Below are positions 1 through 6,578 of a stretch of DNA of 7,503 nucleotides, piece by piece; within the stretch, counting starts at the first letter, position 1, and every line of letters begins with the position of its first letter. A program made the position numbers and the translations under genes. Source of the stretch: NAK82 sp036172345 (GTDB taxonomy: Bacteria; Chloroflexota; Anaerolineae; 4572-78; NAK82); NCBI GenBank assembly GCA_036172345.1, contig JASFBB010000091.1, forward strand, positions 1 through 7,503. Reading direction: 5' to 3'. Under the pieces are notes generated by a model. It made no database searches and was not told the origin of the DNA. It worked only from the letters and a program-made list of their open reading frames with translations.

Positions 1-245
1 TGAGCACCGGCTAACCCCACATAGGCACTTTCAATTTCATAACCGGCTAATCGCTCCGCTCTTTCCACTGAAGCGAGGATGGCGTCCGTAGCCTCTTGCA
101 CATTGACCACCACACCCTTACGAATACCACGTGAGGGGACAATCCCAACGCCCACGATGCGCAAGTCATCGGATTGATCTACTTCACCGATCAAGGTGCA
201 TATCTTGGATGTACCAACATCTACGCAAGCTACAACGCGTTCCAC
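1..245 (-). CDS. ftsA: Cell division protein FtsA, N-terminal part (3' end outside window)
   Basis: FtsA is an actin-like ATPase that binds the inner face of the membrane, anchors FtsZ filaments to it and recruits later divisome proteins. Only the first 81 codons are visible. Translation from the GTG at 245 gives VERVVACVDVGTSKICTLIG near the N-terminus, which is the phosphate-1 loop of the actin/Hsp70 fold (D-x-G-T-S-K). Further on come RGIRKGVVVN and a run ending YVGLAGA, matching the start of subdomain 1A and the strand before the FtsA-specific 1C region. The GTG start is supported by a strong Shine-Dalgarno six or so bases upstream and by the usual short leader before the first strand. 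It lies 112 nt after ftsQ, the largest gap in the window, and has its own candidate promoter. MreB and DnaK share the phosphate loop, but the position after ftsQ makes FtsA the clear choice. Confidence 0.95.
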   Translation of the reverse strand, partial: MERVVACVDVGTSKICTLIGEVDQSDDLRIVGVGIVPSRGIRKGVVVNVQEATDAILASVERAERLAGYEIESAYVGLAGA

Positions 246-250
246 TTGCT

Positions 251-258
251 TCCTCCTC
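251..258 (-). promoter_or_regulatory. Strong ribosome binding site of ftsA
   Basis: On the minus strand the sequence reads GAGGAGGA, followed by a 5-nt spacer (AGCAA) and the GTG start. It is the best Shine-Dalgarno match in the window and fixes the GTG at 245 as the ftsA start. Such a strong site suits a gene with its own leader that does not depend on translational coupling. Confidence 0.85.
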
Positions 259-290
259 ACGAGCTTTCGTCAGGAGACCATTGGGCGAGA

Positions 291-310
291 GGTATTATGA
301 TCAATATACC
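291..310. promoter_or_regulatory. 20-bp near-palindrome, operator-like, upstream of ftsA
   Basis: The plus strand reads GGTATTATGATCAATATACC. Compared with its reverse complement, 16 of 20 positions match: arms GGTAT/ATACC and a perfect TGATCA core, interrupted by two mismatched bases on each side. The dyad axis lies between 300 and 301. It contains the whole candidate -10 hexamer (303-308) of the ftsA promoter. The arms are AT-rich with no loop and no following T-run on either strand, so it does not look like a terminator. Its size and symmetry fit a site for a dimeric DNA-binding protein. I recognise no specific regulator, and a chance AT-rich dyad remains possible. Confidence 0.45.
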
Positions 311-331
311 GCAATATTTCGTAGTCAGCAA
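303..331 (-). promoter_or_regulatory. Candidate sigma-70-type promoter for ftsA
   Basis: On the minus strand, TTGCTG (326-331, three of six matches to TTGACA) is followed by a 17-nt spacer and TATATT (303-308, five of six matches to TATAAT). Transcription would start near 296, giving a leader of about 50 nt before the ftsA GTG. The -35 box is weak, but the spacing is ideal and the stretch is clearly more AT-rich than its coding neighbours. A second -10-like hexamer, CATAAT, lies just downstream but has no usable -35 box. Confidence 0.4.
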
Positions 332-357
332 AGTCTTTTGATACAATATATGGCATC

Positions 358-1182
358 TCAGTGCTCGATCTGAAAACGCGCATCCGGCGGAAACCGCAGG
401 TCAATGTAGCGAGGGATGGTTCTCCGTTCGATCATCTGTCTCCGCAGCTCTTTGAGGATCGCGAGCTTGAGCGCCATTTGATGCTCGTCTCCCAAATAGA
501 TAGGCCATCCCTCACCTGTTCTGAACCCAATACCCCGGTTTGCCTCATAGGTCACTTCTCGGAGATCCGGCAGCAGGGCATGTAACGCCCGAACGGATGC
601 CAGAATAGCGGGGTTCAGCCTCTGCCCAGCTTTTAGAATCAAAGGTTGGGCGCTTTCATCCGTCACAACGATTGCTCCCTCCAAGATACCGCGCGGTTCC
701 AACACCACCCCCTCTGTGTCGATCCACCACATTTGGTTATCAATGCTTGAGCGCCACACCAGTTGCGGAATACGTTCCTCGACTGTGACGACCACCTGCG
801 CCGGCAACGTTACTTGCACTTCAGCCCGCTTAACATATGGCAAAGCCTCAACATGGGTTTTGACCATTTCAGGATCCACCCAGAAGATGCTCATGCCTTC
901 TAATTCGGTGGCCAGATAGATCTCGCTGAGACTCGTTAACGTATTACCGTTCACTTCAATTTGAGAAACGTAGAAACTTGGCGAAGAGAACAGCAAATAG
1001 AACGACCAAGCTAAGAACGCGAGTAACACTCCAGCCAGCAGCTTCGAAAGACGCCTGCCATCGAAAAGTGATAGGCGTTGCAGTCGCATAGTCTGAACCG
1101 AACCATGGTGGACGTCGGAGTAGCTCTGATATGCTACTGTCCCTAATCTTCTCAGAGATCGACGCTTGCCACGTGCTCGCAC
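358..1182 (-). CDS. ftsQ: Cell division protein FtsQ/DivIB, POTRA domain
   Basis: FtsQ is a single-pass membrane protein of the divisome that links early division proteins to the FtsL-FtsB and FtsW-FtsI complex. The 274-residue product has an arginine-rich cytoplasmic tail (about 1-46), one membrane segment (about 47-66, LLAGVLLAFLAWSF), a POTRA domain (about 70-138, with VSQIEVNGN at its start, LPYVKRAEV and VTVEERIPQLVW at its end) and a C-terminal beta domain ending in YIDLRFPPDARF near 259-270. The length is normal for the family. The GTG start has ACGGAG six bases upstream (1189-1194) and lies 24 nt after the ddl stop. The internal ATG at codon 32 (1089) would still leave a short basic tail before the membrane segment, so the exact start is less certain than the gene. 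It is probably co-transcribed with ddl. Confidence 0.93.
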   Translation of the reverse strand: MRARGKRRSLRRLGTVAYQSYSDVHHGSVQTMRLQRLSLFDGRRLSKLLAGVLLAFLAWSFYLLFSSPSFYVSQIEVNGNTLTSLSEIYLATELEGMSIFWVDPEMVKTHVEALPYVKRAEVQVTLPAQVVVTVEERIPQLVWRSSIDNQMWWIDTEGVVLEPRGILEGAIVVTDESAQPLILKAGQRLNPAILASVRALHALLPDLREVTYEANRGIGFRTGEGWPIYLGDEHQMALKLAILKELRRQMIERRTIPRYIDLRFPPDARFQIEH

Positions 1183-1188
1183 TATGTA

Positions 1189-1194
1189 CTCCGT
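1189..1194 (-). promoter_or_regulatory. Ribosome binding site of ftsQ
   Basis: ACGGAG on the minus strand, with a 6-nt spacer to the GTG at 1182, lies inside the 24-nt gap after ddl. It supports the GTG over the internal ATG at 1089, which has no comparable purine run before it. Confidence 0.55.
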
Positions 1195-1206
1195 TTCTGC
1201 CTCGAC

Positions 1207-2352
1207 CTATGTTGCCCGCGATGGGTCGAAACGGGTTGAGTAACGCTGACGATTCCCGAACCGTTCTAAGGCCAGCTGAATCAGGCGATCGATGAGCTCG
1301 GTGTAGCTGATACCGCTTGCCTCCCATAGCTTGGGGTACATACTGATAGGGGTGAAGCCGGGAATCGTGTTAATTTCACTCAGCCATGTTTCCCCACTGT
1401 GCTTGTCCATTAGGAAATCCACTCGTGCCATACCGGCGCAATCTATGACAGCACAAGCCTTGAGCGCGATCTCCTGGATGCGTTGTACCTCTCGTGGCGA
1501 AAGCGGTGCCGGGATCAATAACTGGGAGGCGTCGTCCAGGTACTTGGCGGCATAACTATAGAATTCACGAGATGGGATGATCTCTCCAGGCACCGACGCG
1601 ATGCGCGTGTCATTTCCCAAAACGCTCACCTCGATCTCACGTGCCTCGATGCCTTGTTCAACAACTATCTTGCGATCGTAACGCGCCGCTTCGTATAACC
1701 CGGCCTCTAACTCGGCGCGGTTGTGCACCTTGCTCACCCCCACACTCGAGCCTAAGTTAGCGGGCTTGGTGAACATTGGGTAGCGCAGCACATCTTCACA
1801 CTCGGCGATCACTTCCTCGGGGTGCGATTCCCACACGTGGCTCAGAAACACGCGATATGGCAACACAGGTAATCCGTTGGCAGCAAACAATTGCCTGGCA
1901 ATCGCTTTATCCATCGCCACGGCGCTCGCCAGTACACCAGCTCCAACGTATGGCACTCCTAAGACCTCTAACAAGCCTTGTACTGTGCCATCCTCACCAT
2001 ATGGCCCGTGCAAGACTGGGAAGATGACATCCAAACTCTGTAACTGAAAATCGCTCTCGGACAAGAACTCTTTCGAGTGGTCGCGCATCTCAAGTGAGAC
2101 CTTTATGGTTCTCAAGTGCGCCACATTCTGACCGGTCGATAATGCCCTTAAAGGATCGTCGCCTATCACCCATTGACCTTCCCGCGTAATGCCGATCAAC
2201 ACCACCTCGTATTGATTTTGATCAATGGCTCCAATGATTCCACGCGCCGAGATCAAGCTCACCTCATGCTCATCGGAACGCCCCCCAAAAAGTATTCCTA
2301 CCCGCAGCTTGCGCGGGCGCGTGTAAGTCTTGTCACCGCTTACACCAGTCAC
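1207..2352 (-). CDS. ddl: D-alanine--D-alanine ligase
   Basis: This cytoplasmic ATP-grasp enzyme joins two D-alanines, giving the dipeptide that MurF adds to the peptidoglycan stem. From the chosen start the protein has 381 residues, near the upper end for the family and closer to DdlA-type than to the shorter DdlB-type enzymes. Visible motifs are LRVGILFGGRSDEHEVSL (about 16-33), HGPYGEDGTVQG (115-126), FTKPANLGSSVGV (194-206), VEQGIEAREIEV (231-242), FYSYAAKY in the omega loop (264-271) and the metal-binding end MARVDFL...SEINTIPGFT (308-334). The tyrosine-containing omega loop fits a D-Ala-D-Ala rather than a D-Ala-D-Lac ligase. I chose the GTG at 2352 because it shares GTGA with the murB stop and has AGGAG seven bases upstream. 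The frame stays open to 2409, but that extension lies inside murB and has no family resemblance. Confidence 0.96.
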   Translation of the reverse strand: MTGVSGDKTYTRPRKLRVGILFGGRSDEHEVSLISARGIIGAIDQNQYEVVLIGITREGQWVIGDDPLRALSTGQNVAHLRTIKVSLEMRDHSKEFLSESDFQLQSLDVIFPVLHGPYGEDGTVQGLLEVLGVPYVGAGVLASAVAMDKAIARQLFAANGLPVLPYRVFLSHVWESHPEEVIAECEDVLRYPMFTKPANLGSSVGVSKVHNRAELEAGLYEAARYDRKIVVEQGIEAREIEVSVLGNDTRIASVPGEIIPSREFYSYAAKYLDDASQLLIPAPLSPREVQRIQEIALKACAVIDCAGMARVDFLMDKHSGETWLSEINTIPGFTPISMYPKLWEASGISYTELIDRLIQLALERFGNRQRYSTRFDPSRAT

Positions 2353-3293
2353 TCCCACTCTCCTACTCGCTGGATTTCCAGTTCCATCTCTATTCCAAAT
2401 TTTGCCCACACCCTTTCTCGGGCAAGTTCAATGAGGGCGACGAAGTCAGCTGCACATGCGTGACCTGTGTTCAAGAAAAAGTTGGCATGTTGTTCTGAGA
2501 TACGTGCACCGCCAATTTGCCATCCTTTCAAGCCGGCCGCTTCTATGAGACGCCCGGCATGGTCTCCAGGAGGGTTTTTAAACATACTGCCCAGGCTCGC
2601 ACCACTTGGCTGCGTACGCTTGCGCTGCTCGGTGAAACGGGCTATGCGATCCTCAATTTCTAGCGGTGAAGCACGCTCGAAGCAGAGCTCAGCTTGCAAC
2701 ACGATGAAGGGATTTAGTGAACCTGCTGTGAAGCCCTTCAGGCGGCTCGAACGGTATCCGTACTCGAACCACTCGGTGGATTGCCATGCGCGCTCTCCAC
2801 CTGGTGTAAGGATCTCAGCACGTGTCAAGCGATCTGCTATGCAACCCCCAAAAGCGCCGGCATTGTTAACCAAGGCACCTCCCAAGGTGCCAGGTACACC
2901 AATTGCCCATTCCAATCCACTCAGCCCACGATGAGCTGCTAGACGTGCCAAAGACGCCAGATGGGTGCCGGACAGCGCAGTGGCACGTGGTTTATCATTG
3001 GTGATGAACGTAGTGCCCTCACAGCGATTCTGGATCACCAGCCCTCGCACCCCTTTATCGCTTACCAGTAGATTGGCCCCGCTTCCTATCAGCAACATTG
3101 GGCATTGATGTTCTCGTGCCAGCTGTACTGCGGCAACTAATTCCTCTATCGCAGCAACGACCAGCCACAGATCAGCCGGACCGCCTACTCTCAAGAGGGT
3201 GTGACGTGCCATGGGTTCATGACGACGCACACGATCACCCACTATGCTCCGTAGATCCTTTTCCAATGCTAAGAGGTTTACAGGCAGCTTCAT
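2349..3293 (-). CDS. murB: UDP-N-acetylenolpyruvoylglucosamine reductase
   Basis: MurB is a cytoplasmic FAD enzyme that uses NADPH to reduce UDP-GlcNAc-enolpyruvate to UDP-MurNAc, the substrate of MurC, encoded just upstream. The 314-residue protein shows the FAD-domain motifs HTLLRVGGPADL (31-42), LIGSGANLLV (68-77) and GLEWAIGVPGTLGGALVNNAGAFG (126-149). These are followed by GYRSS (179-183), whose arginine is the usual active-site residue, then SLGSMFKNP (233-241), whose serine 236 is the expected proton donor. A C-terminal LEIQRVG carries the expected catalytic glutamate (306). The compact length and the short segment around YRSS point to the type II enzyme rather than the longer E. coli type I. 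The ATG at 3293 is 19 nt past the murC stop. A purine-rich GAGAAGGG overlaps that stop but sits rather far from the start. The end shares GTGA with ddl. Confidence 0.97.
   Translation of the reverse strand: MKLPVNLLALEKDLRSIVGDRVRRHEPMARHTLLRVGGPADLWLVVAAIEELVAAVQLAREHQCPMLLIGSGANLLVSDKGVRGLVIQNRCEGTTFITNDKPRATALSGTHLASLARLAAHRGLSGLEWAIGVPGTLGGALVNNAGAFGGCIADRLTRAEILTPGGERAWQSTEWFEYGYRSSRLKGFTAGSLNPFIVLQAELCFERASPLEIEDRIARFTEQRKRTQPSGASLGSMFKNPPGDHAGRLIEAAGLKGWQIGGARISEQHANFFLNTGHACAADFVALIELARERVWAKFGIEMELEIQRVGEWE
2360..2364 (-). promoter_or_regulatory. Ribosome binding site of ddl inside the end of murB
   Basis: AGGAG on the minus strand, seven bases before the GTG at 2352, lies within the last codons of murB. 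Together with the GTGA overlap it selects this start from several in-frame GTG and upstream ATG codons and suggests translational coupling to murB. Confidence 0.65.
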
Positions 3294-3312
3294 ATTGGCA
3301 CGAGAACCCTTC

Positions 3313-4743
3313 TCAGCGTTGTGAACAGCGCCTCAATTTTTCGAGCACTTGCTCCCCCACTCGATAACCATCCCCAGCACCCAATGTAATCAGAATGGCA
3401 TCTGGCTCGATATGTCTCGATATATATTCGGCCGCCTGTTCTATGCGTCCAATATAATGCGCATCGGGATGAAGTGTGTGTTCCACGATGAGAGCACCAC
3501 TGACCTCTTCATCCTTCGCCTCGCGAGCAGCAAAAATGTCAAGTACGATTACGTGATCAGCATCGGTAAAGGCGTGAGCAAATTCATCCAATAGCGCTCG
3601 TGTGCGCGAATAGGTATGCGGCTGAAATACGGCCCATAGCGGGCGTCTTCCATAGACCATCCGTGCGGCGGCCAAAGTGGCCCGGATTTCGGTGGGGTGA
3701 TGGGCATAGTCGTCGAGCACAATGATGCCGTTTACCTCACCCTTGTGTTCAAAACGGCGTTCCACCCCCGTAAAATCCGATAGGGCAGCTGCCGCATGTT
3801 GAAGGCTCACGCCTAAGTGCTTGGCCGCCGCTACGGCTCCAAGGGCATTCTGCACGTTATGGATGCCAGGCACCCGCAGCGAAACCCTTTGTACCGGGCG
3901 TCCACCACACACTATCTCGAAGCTGTAGCCGCCATAGGCGTTTGCAGATAGATTTTGTGCTTGCCAGTGTGCCTCGGACAACAATCCGTAGGTATCTAGA
4001 TGGGCATGCAACTGATCGTTGTGATGGGCATGGGTGATCACCTCACCGACCCCGGGATCATCCGCACAGGCGACCAACCATCCCTCTTGGGGGATGTGTC
4101 CCACGAACTGGGCGAAGGCATCGCGCATGGATTCTGGTGTGGGGTAACAGTCAGGATGATCCCACTCCACCGTTGTGATTACGGCAATCTTGGGATAAAT
4201 GCCTAGAAACATATGATCGTACTCATCAGCTTCTATGATAAACACATCACCGGAACCTGCACCTGCGTTTGTCCCCAGCTGACGCAGGATACCTCCCACG
4301 AGAAAGGTGGGCTGCAAGTTCGCTTGGTGAGCAATGTAGGTGATCATCGCGGTGGTAGTCGTTTTACCATGGGTGCCTGCTACTGCCACACAGCGCAGAT
4401 CTCGTTCGATGCTGATACGTTTCAGCCACCCCGCCCGTTTGTAGATGGGCACTCCGCGACGATGGGCCTCTAAAACTTCTGGATTGTCGGCGGCAATAGC
4501 AGAGGAGATGATCACAGCTTCTAGATCGGTATCTTCTTTTGGGCCAAGGTGATCAGCCGCATGGCCGATGTGGACTGTCGCCCCTAGCATTTCCAGCTGT
4601 CGGGTCGTCTCTGAAACACACAGGTCGCTTCCAGACACCCGATATCCTTGTGCCAGCAACACACGCGCAATCGCGGAAAGGCCGGCTCCTCCGATGCCTA
4701 CCAGGTGTATACGCTTTGTGGGTGTCCTTCCTTCAGTCAGCAT
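3313..4743 (-). CDS. murC: UDP-N-acetylmuramate--L-alanine ligase
   Basis: MurC is the first ATP-dependent Mur ligase and adds L-alanine to UDP-MurNAc in the cytoplasm. The 476-residue length is typical. The domains read in order: a Rossmann UDP-binding part with IHLVGIGGAGLSAIARVL (12-30) and VSGSD; a central ATPase part with the P-loop AGTHGKTTT (122-130), IEADEYDHMFL (170-180) and VEWDHPDCYPT (192-202); HNVQNALGA (295-303) at the hinge; and a C-terminal part with GVERRFE, DDYAHHPTEI (344-353), QPHTYSRT (374-381) and LGAGD near the end. The DYAHHP motif separates MurC from MurD, MurE and MurF. The residue before VEWDH is threonine (191) where most Mur ligases have asparagine. The ATG at 4743 follows the CvpA-like gene by 9 nt with only a weak GAAG ribosome site, so its translation is probably coupled to that gene. 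Confidence 0.97.
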   Translation of the reverse strand: MLTEGRTPTKRIHLVGIGGAGLSAIARVLLAQGYRVSGSDLCVSETTRQLEMLGATVHIGHAADHLGPKEDTDLEAVIISSAIAADNPEVLEAHRRGVPIYKRAGWLKRISIERDLRCVAVAGTHGKTTTTAMITYIAHQANLQPTFLVGGILRQLGTNAGAGSGDVFIIEADEYDHMFLGIYPKIAVITTVEWDHPDCYPTPESMRDAFAQFVGHIPQEGWLVACADDPGVGEVITHAHHNDQLHAHLDTYGLLSEAHWQAQNLSANAYGGYSFEIVCGGRPVQRVSLRVPGIHNVQNALGAVAAAKHLGVSLQHAAAALSDFTGVERRFEHKGEVNGIIVLDDYAHHPTEIRATLAAARMVYGRRPLWAVFQPHTYSRTRALLDEFAHAFTDADHVIVLDIFAAREAKDEEVSGALIVEHTLHPDAHYIGRIEQAAEYISRHIEPDAILITLGAGDGYRVGEQVLEKLRRCSQR

Positions 4744-4752
4744 GATTTGGCT

Positions 4753-5448
4753 TCAAGTCTTTCTCGTACGCACTTCTCTCTTCTCGGCTTTTCGGTATAG
4801 GGGTGGTTGCTGGCGACCCAGTTTGATGGAAGTCACAAGCGCCAAAAGGAATACGAGAAATCCACCTGCCAAGATCAACAAGACTATCCCATCCTGCTCC
4901 AAGGTCCTGGTTGCTGGTAAGTTCTTCACCGTGAACGTGACCTCACTTGGCGGGGCACCGGCGGCAGCTACTTCCTCGGCGCCGGGCAGGCGGCCCCGCA
5001 TAAACCAATCCAGCAGGTTGAGCACAATATACCCGTTGTAAGCACCCAGCAAACCGCCAATCAGACGTGCGCCGGCGCTCATGGTCTGGGTAAGGCCAAT
5101 CTTGCTGAAGAAGTAGGAAGCAATCACGGCCGCAACTAGAATGATGATATAGATAGATTGCCGCTTGGCATCTATTACAGGTGGCTCCTCGGCAGGCAAC
5201 GCGGAGGCGACTAGATCGGATGTCTCGCGCACGCGTTGCAACGCCTGCCAGATTGTCATCACCAGTTTGTCAATGAAATCAAACACCGTGGCAGCCGCTT
5301 CTGGCCGCTTGACCACCAAGATCAACAAAGTAAGGAGTCCCGTGGTCACAGCTTCTTTCCACCAGCCGCGCATAAAACCCACCAGGGCAAAGATGCCGAT
5401 CACAAGGTAAGTAACCAGCGTATAGTCAATCTGCAATGGTTGACTCAT
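4753..5448 (-). CDS. CvpA-like multi-pass membrane protein of unknown function
   Basis: The 231-residue protein has about five predicted membrane segments (roughly 11-29, 32-47, 98-117, 126-148 and 187-208) and a basic C-terminal tail. The N-terminal GIFALVGFMRGWWKEAV (18-34) and the later ARLIGGLLGAYNGYIVLNLL resemble the two helix pairs of the CvpA family, whose members start with a Gly-x-x-Arg-Gly helix turn and later have Leu-x-Gly-x-x-x-Gly. This is a pattern impression, not a search result. Between segments 4 and 5 lies a polar, proline- and alanine-rich stretch (about 150-185) on one side of the membrane. It shares ATGA with the murG stop, has GGGGGAG eight bases before its ATG, and is followed by murC after 9 nt, so it is surely translated with the murein genes. 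A role in cell envelope synthesis is inferred from position only. Confidence 0.85.
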   Translation of the reverse strand: MSQPLQIDYTLVTYLVIGIFALVGFMRGWWKEAVTTGLLTLLILVVKRPEAAATVFDFIDKLVMTIWQALQRVRETSDLVASALPAEEPPVIDAKRQSIYIIILVAAVIASYFFSKIGLTQTMSAGARLIGGLLGAYNGYIVLNLLDWFMRGRLPGAEEVAAAGAPPSEVTFTVKNLPATRTLEQDGIVLLILAGGFLVFLLALVTSIKLGRQQPPLYRKAEKREVRTRKT

Positions 5449-6578
5449 GAAGCCAGCTCCCCCAGTTCACGAGCAATGCGCTCGGCAGCATCCGGTTGCG
5501 CTAGATTATGTGCGGCGCGACTCATTGCCGCCCTGCGCTCAGCATCCCTGAGCAGAGAGAGCGCGGTTGGCACCAACTGGCTATTTACCAAACGATCTGG
5601 CACAATCATCGCTGCACCTGCATCGGCGAGGAAGCGTGCGTTAGCCCATTGATGCGCACCGGCATACGGATAAGGGACTAATATGCTGGGGACTCCTGCT
5701 GCGGGGAGTTCCCCCAGTGTGGAAGCTCCTGCACGTGCTATCACTAGATCAGCCGCCAATAGTGCGTCTGCCATCTCTTCTTCCAGGTAATCATATACAT
5801 AGTAGCGAGCGCGAAGCGCGCTGGGGAGCGCAGCTCGCCGATCCTGCACCCATTCCACGTCTCGACGTCCCGTGAGGTGGATCACTTGTGCTTCTGTCAA
5901 CAGCTCCACGATTCCCTTACAGATTGCTTGGTTGATACTGCGCGCACCCTGGCTGCCGCCCATAACGAGTAGTACTCGGTCTTCTCCCGCGAGAGCTCGG
6001 GCCACCAACCCTAGGCGCTTCCGAGCAGCGGCTGGATCGTGATTGGCCAACAGTGCTTGTCGCACTGGATAACCAGTTACCACGACCTGACCCGATCTGA
6101 AGAATCGCACTGAGGCGGCCGTGGTGACCGCCACCCGTCGTGCCAGACTTGCCAATAATCGAATTGTCAAACCAGGCTCTACATCGGGCAGGTAGATCAA
6201 AACCGGTACACGAGCCAGCCATGCCGCGAGTACCACGGGTGCACATACGTAGCCCCCGGTTGCGAACAAAACATTTGGCCGAAATGTTGATATCAGATGG
6301 TGCACTTGCACAAAGCCACGGGCCAAGGCCATTATCCCTTGTGTCGCCTGGAGCAGCCCGCGCCCCCGCACACCCGATGCTGTAATGCCCACGAACGGGA
6401 TACCGTTCCGCTCGACAAGCGCCTTCTCCATCCCGTTATGGCTGCCTACCCAACAGATAGCTGAAAGTGAAACAGAGGGTTTGAAGCGTGACTCACCTCG
6501 ACCCATTAAACAGGCCACCACGGCGAGCGCGGGATAGACGTGCCCTCCTGTCCCTCCCCCAGAAATCATGAGTCTCAC
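5445..6578 (-). CDS. murG: UDP-GlcNAc--lipid I N-acetylglucosaminyltransferase (MurG)
   Basis: MurG is a GT-B glycosyltransferase on the inner face of the membrane that transfers GlcNAc to lipid I to make lipid II, the substrate of FtsW. The 377-residue protein has the N-terminal loop ISGGGTGGHVYPALAV (5-20), WVGSHNGME (43-51), the second glycine loop FATGGYVCAPV (105-115), VTGYPVR (167-173), MGGSQGARSIN (206-216) and the UDP-GlcNAc site RAGASTLGELPAAGVPSILVPYP (282-304) with AHQWANA (308-314). The block that is normally HEQN-x-x-x-G reads YLPDVEPGL (129-137), with the histidine and asparagine absent. A short insert of about ten residues follows position 28. The GTG at 6578 was chosen over the ATG at 6569 because MRLMISGGGTGG matches the usual length and AGGGAGAG precedes it. 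The start lies inside the end of ftsW, and the stop shares ATGA with the next gene. Confidence 0.96.
   Translation of the reverse strand: MRLMISGGGTGGHVYPALAVVACLMGRGESRFKPSVSLSAICWVGSHNGMEKALVERNGIPFVGITASGVRGRGLLQATQGIMALARGFVQVHHLISTFRPNVLFATGGYVCAPVVLAAWLARVPVLIYLPDVEPGLTIRLLASLARRVAVTTAASVRFFRSGQVVVTGYPVRQALLANHDPAAARKRLGLVARALAGEDRVLLVMGGSQGARSINQAICKGIVELLTEAQVIHLTGRRDVEWVQDRRAALPSALRARYYVYDYLEEEMADALLAADLVIARAGASTLGELPAAGVPSILVPYPYAGAHQWANARFLADAGAAMIVPDRLVNSQLVPTALSLLRDAERRAAMSRAAHNLAQPDAAERIARELGELAS
5457..5463 (-). promoter_or_regulatory. Ribosome binding site of the CvpA-like gene inside murG
   Basis: GGGGGAG on the minus strand, eight bases before the ATG at 5448, lies within the last codons of murG. 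With the ATGA overlap it supports both the reality of this unnamed gene and its start. Confidence 0.6.

Noticed and set aside
329..340. CAAAGTCTTTTG, a possible small hairpin after ftsQ
   Set aside because: Only four base pairs form around a 4-nt loop, without GC or a following T-run, so it is not a credible terminator.
956..1327. Minus-strand frame of 123 codons across the ddl-ftsQ junction
   Set aside because: It overlaps the conserved C-terminus of Ddl and the N-terminus of FtsQ in a different frame and has no family resemblance.
2353..2409. Upstream extension of ddl to an earlier ATG
   Set aside because: It would add 19 residues encoded inside murB with no match to Ddl N-termini. The GTGA overlap with AGGAG upstream gives a better start.
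2467..2934. Plus-strand open frame of 155 codons opposite murB
   Set aside because: It lies wholly antisense to a well-conserved murB, has no recognisable domain and has a composition expected for the complement of a real gene.
4568..5041. Plus-strand open frame of 157 codons opposite murC and the CvpA-like gene
   Set aside because: It spans the junction of two real genes on the other strand, shows no known motif and has no ribosome site that stands out.
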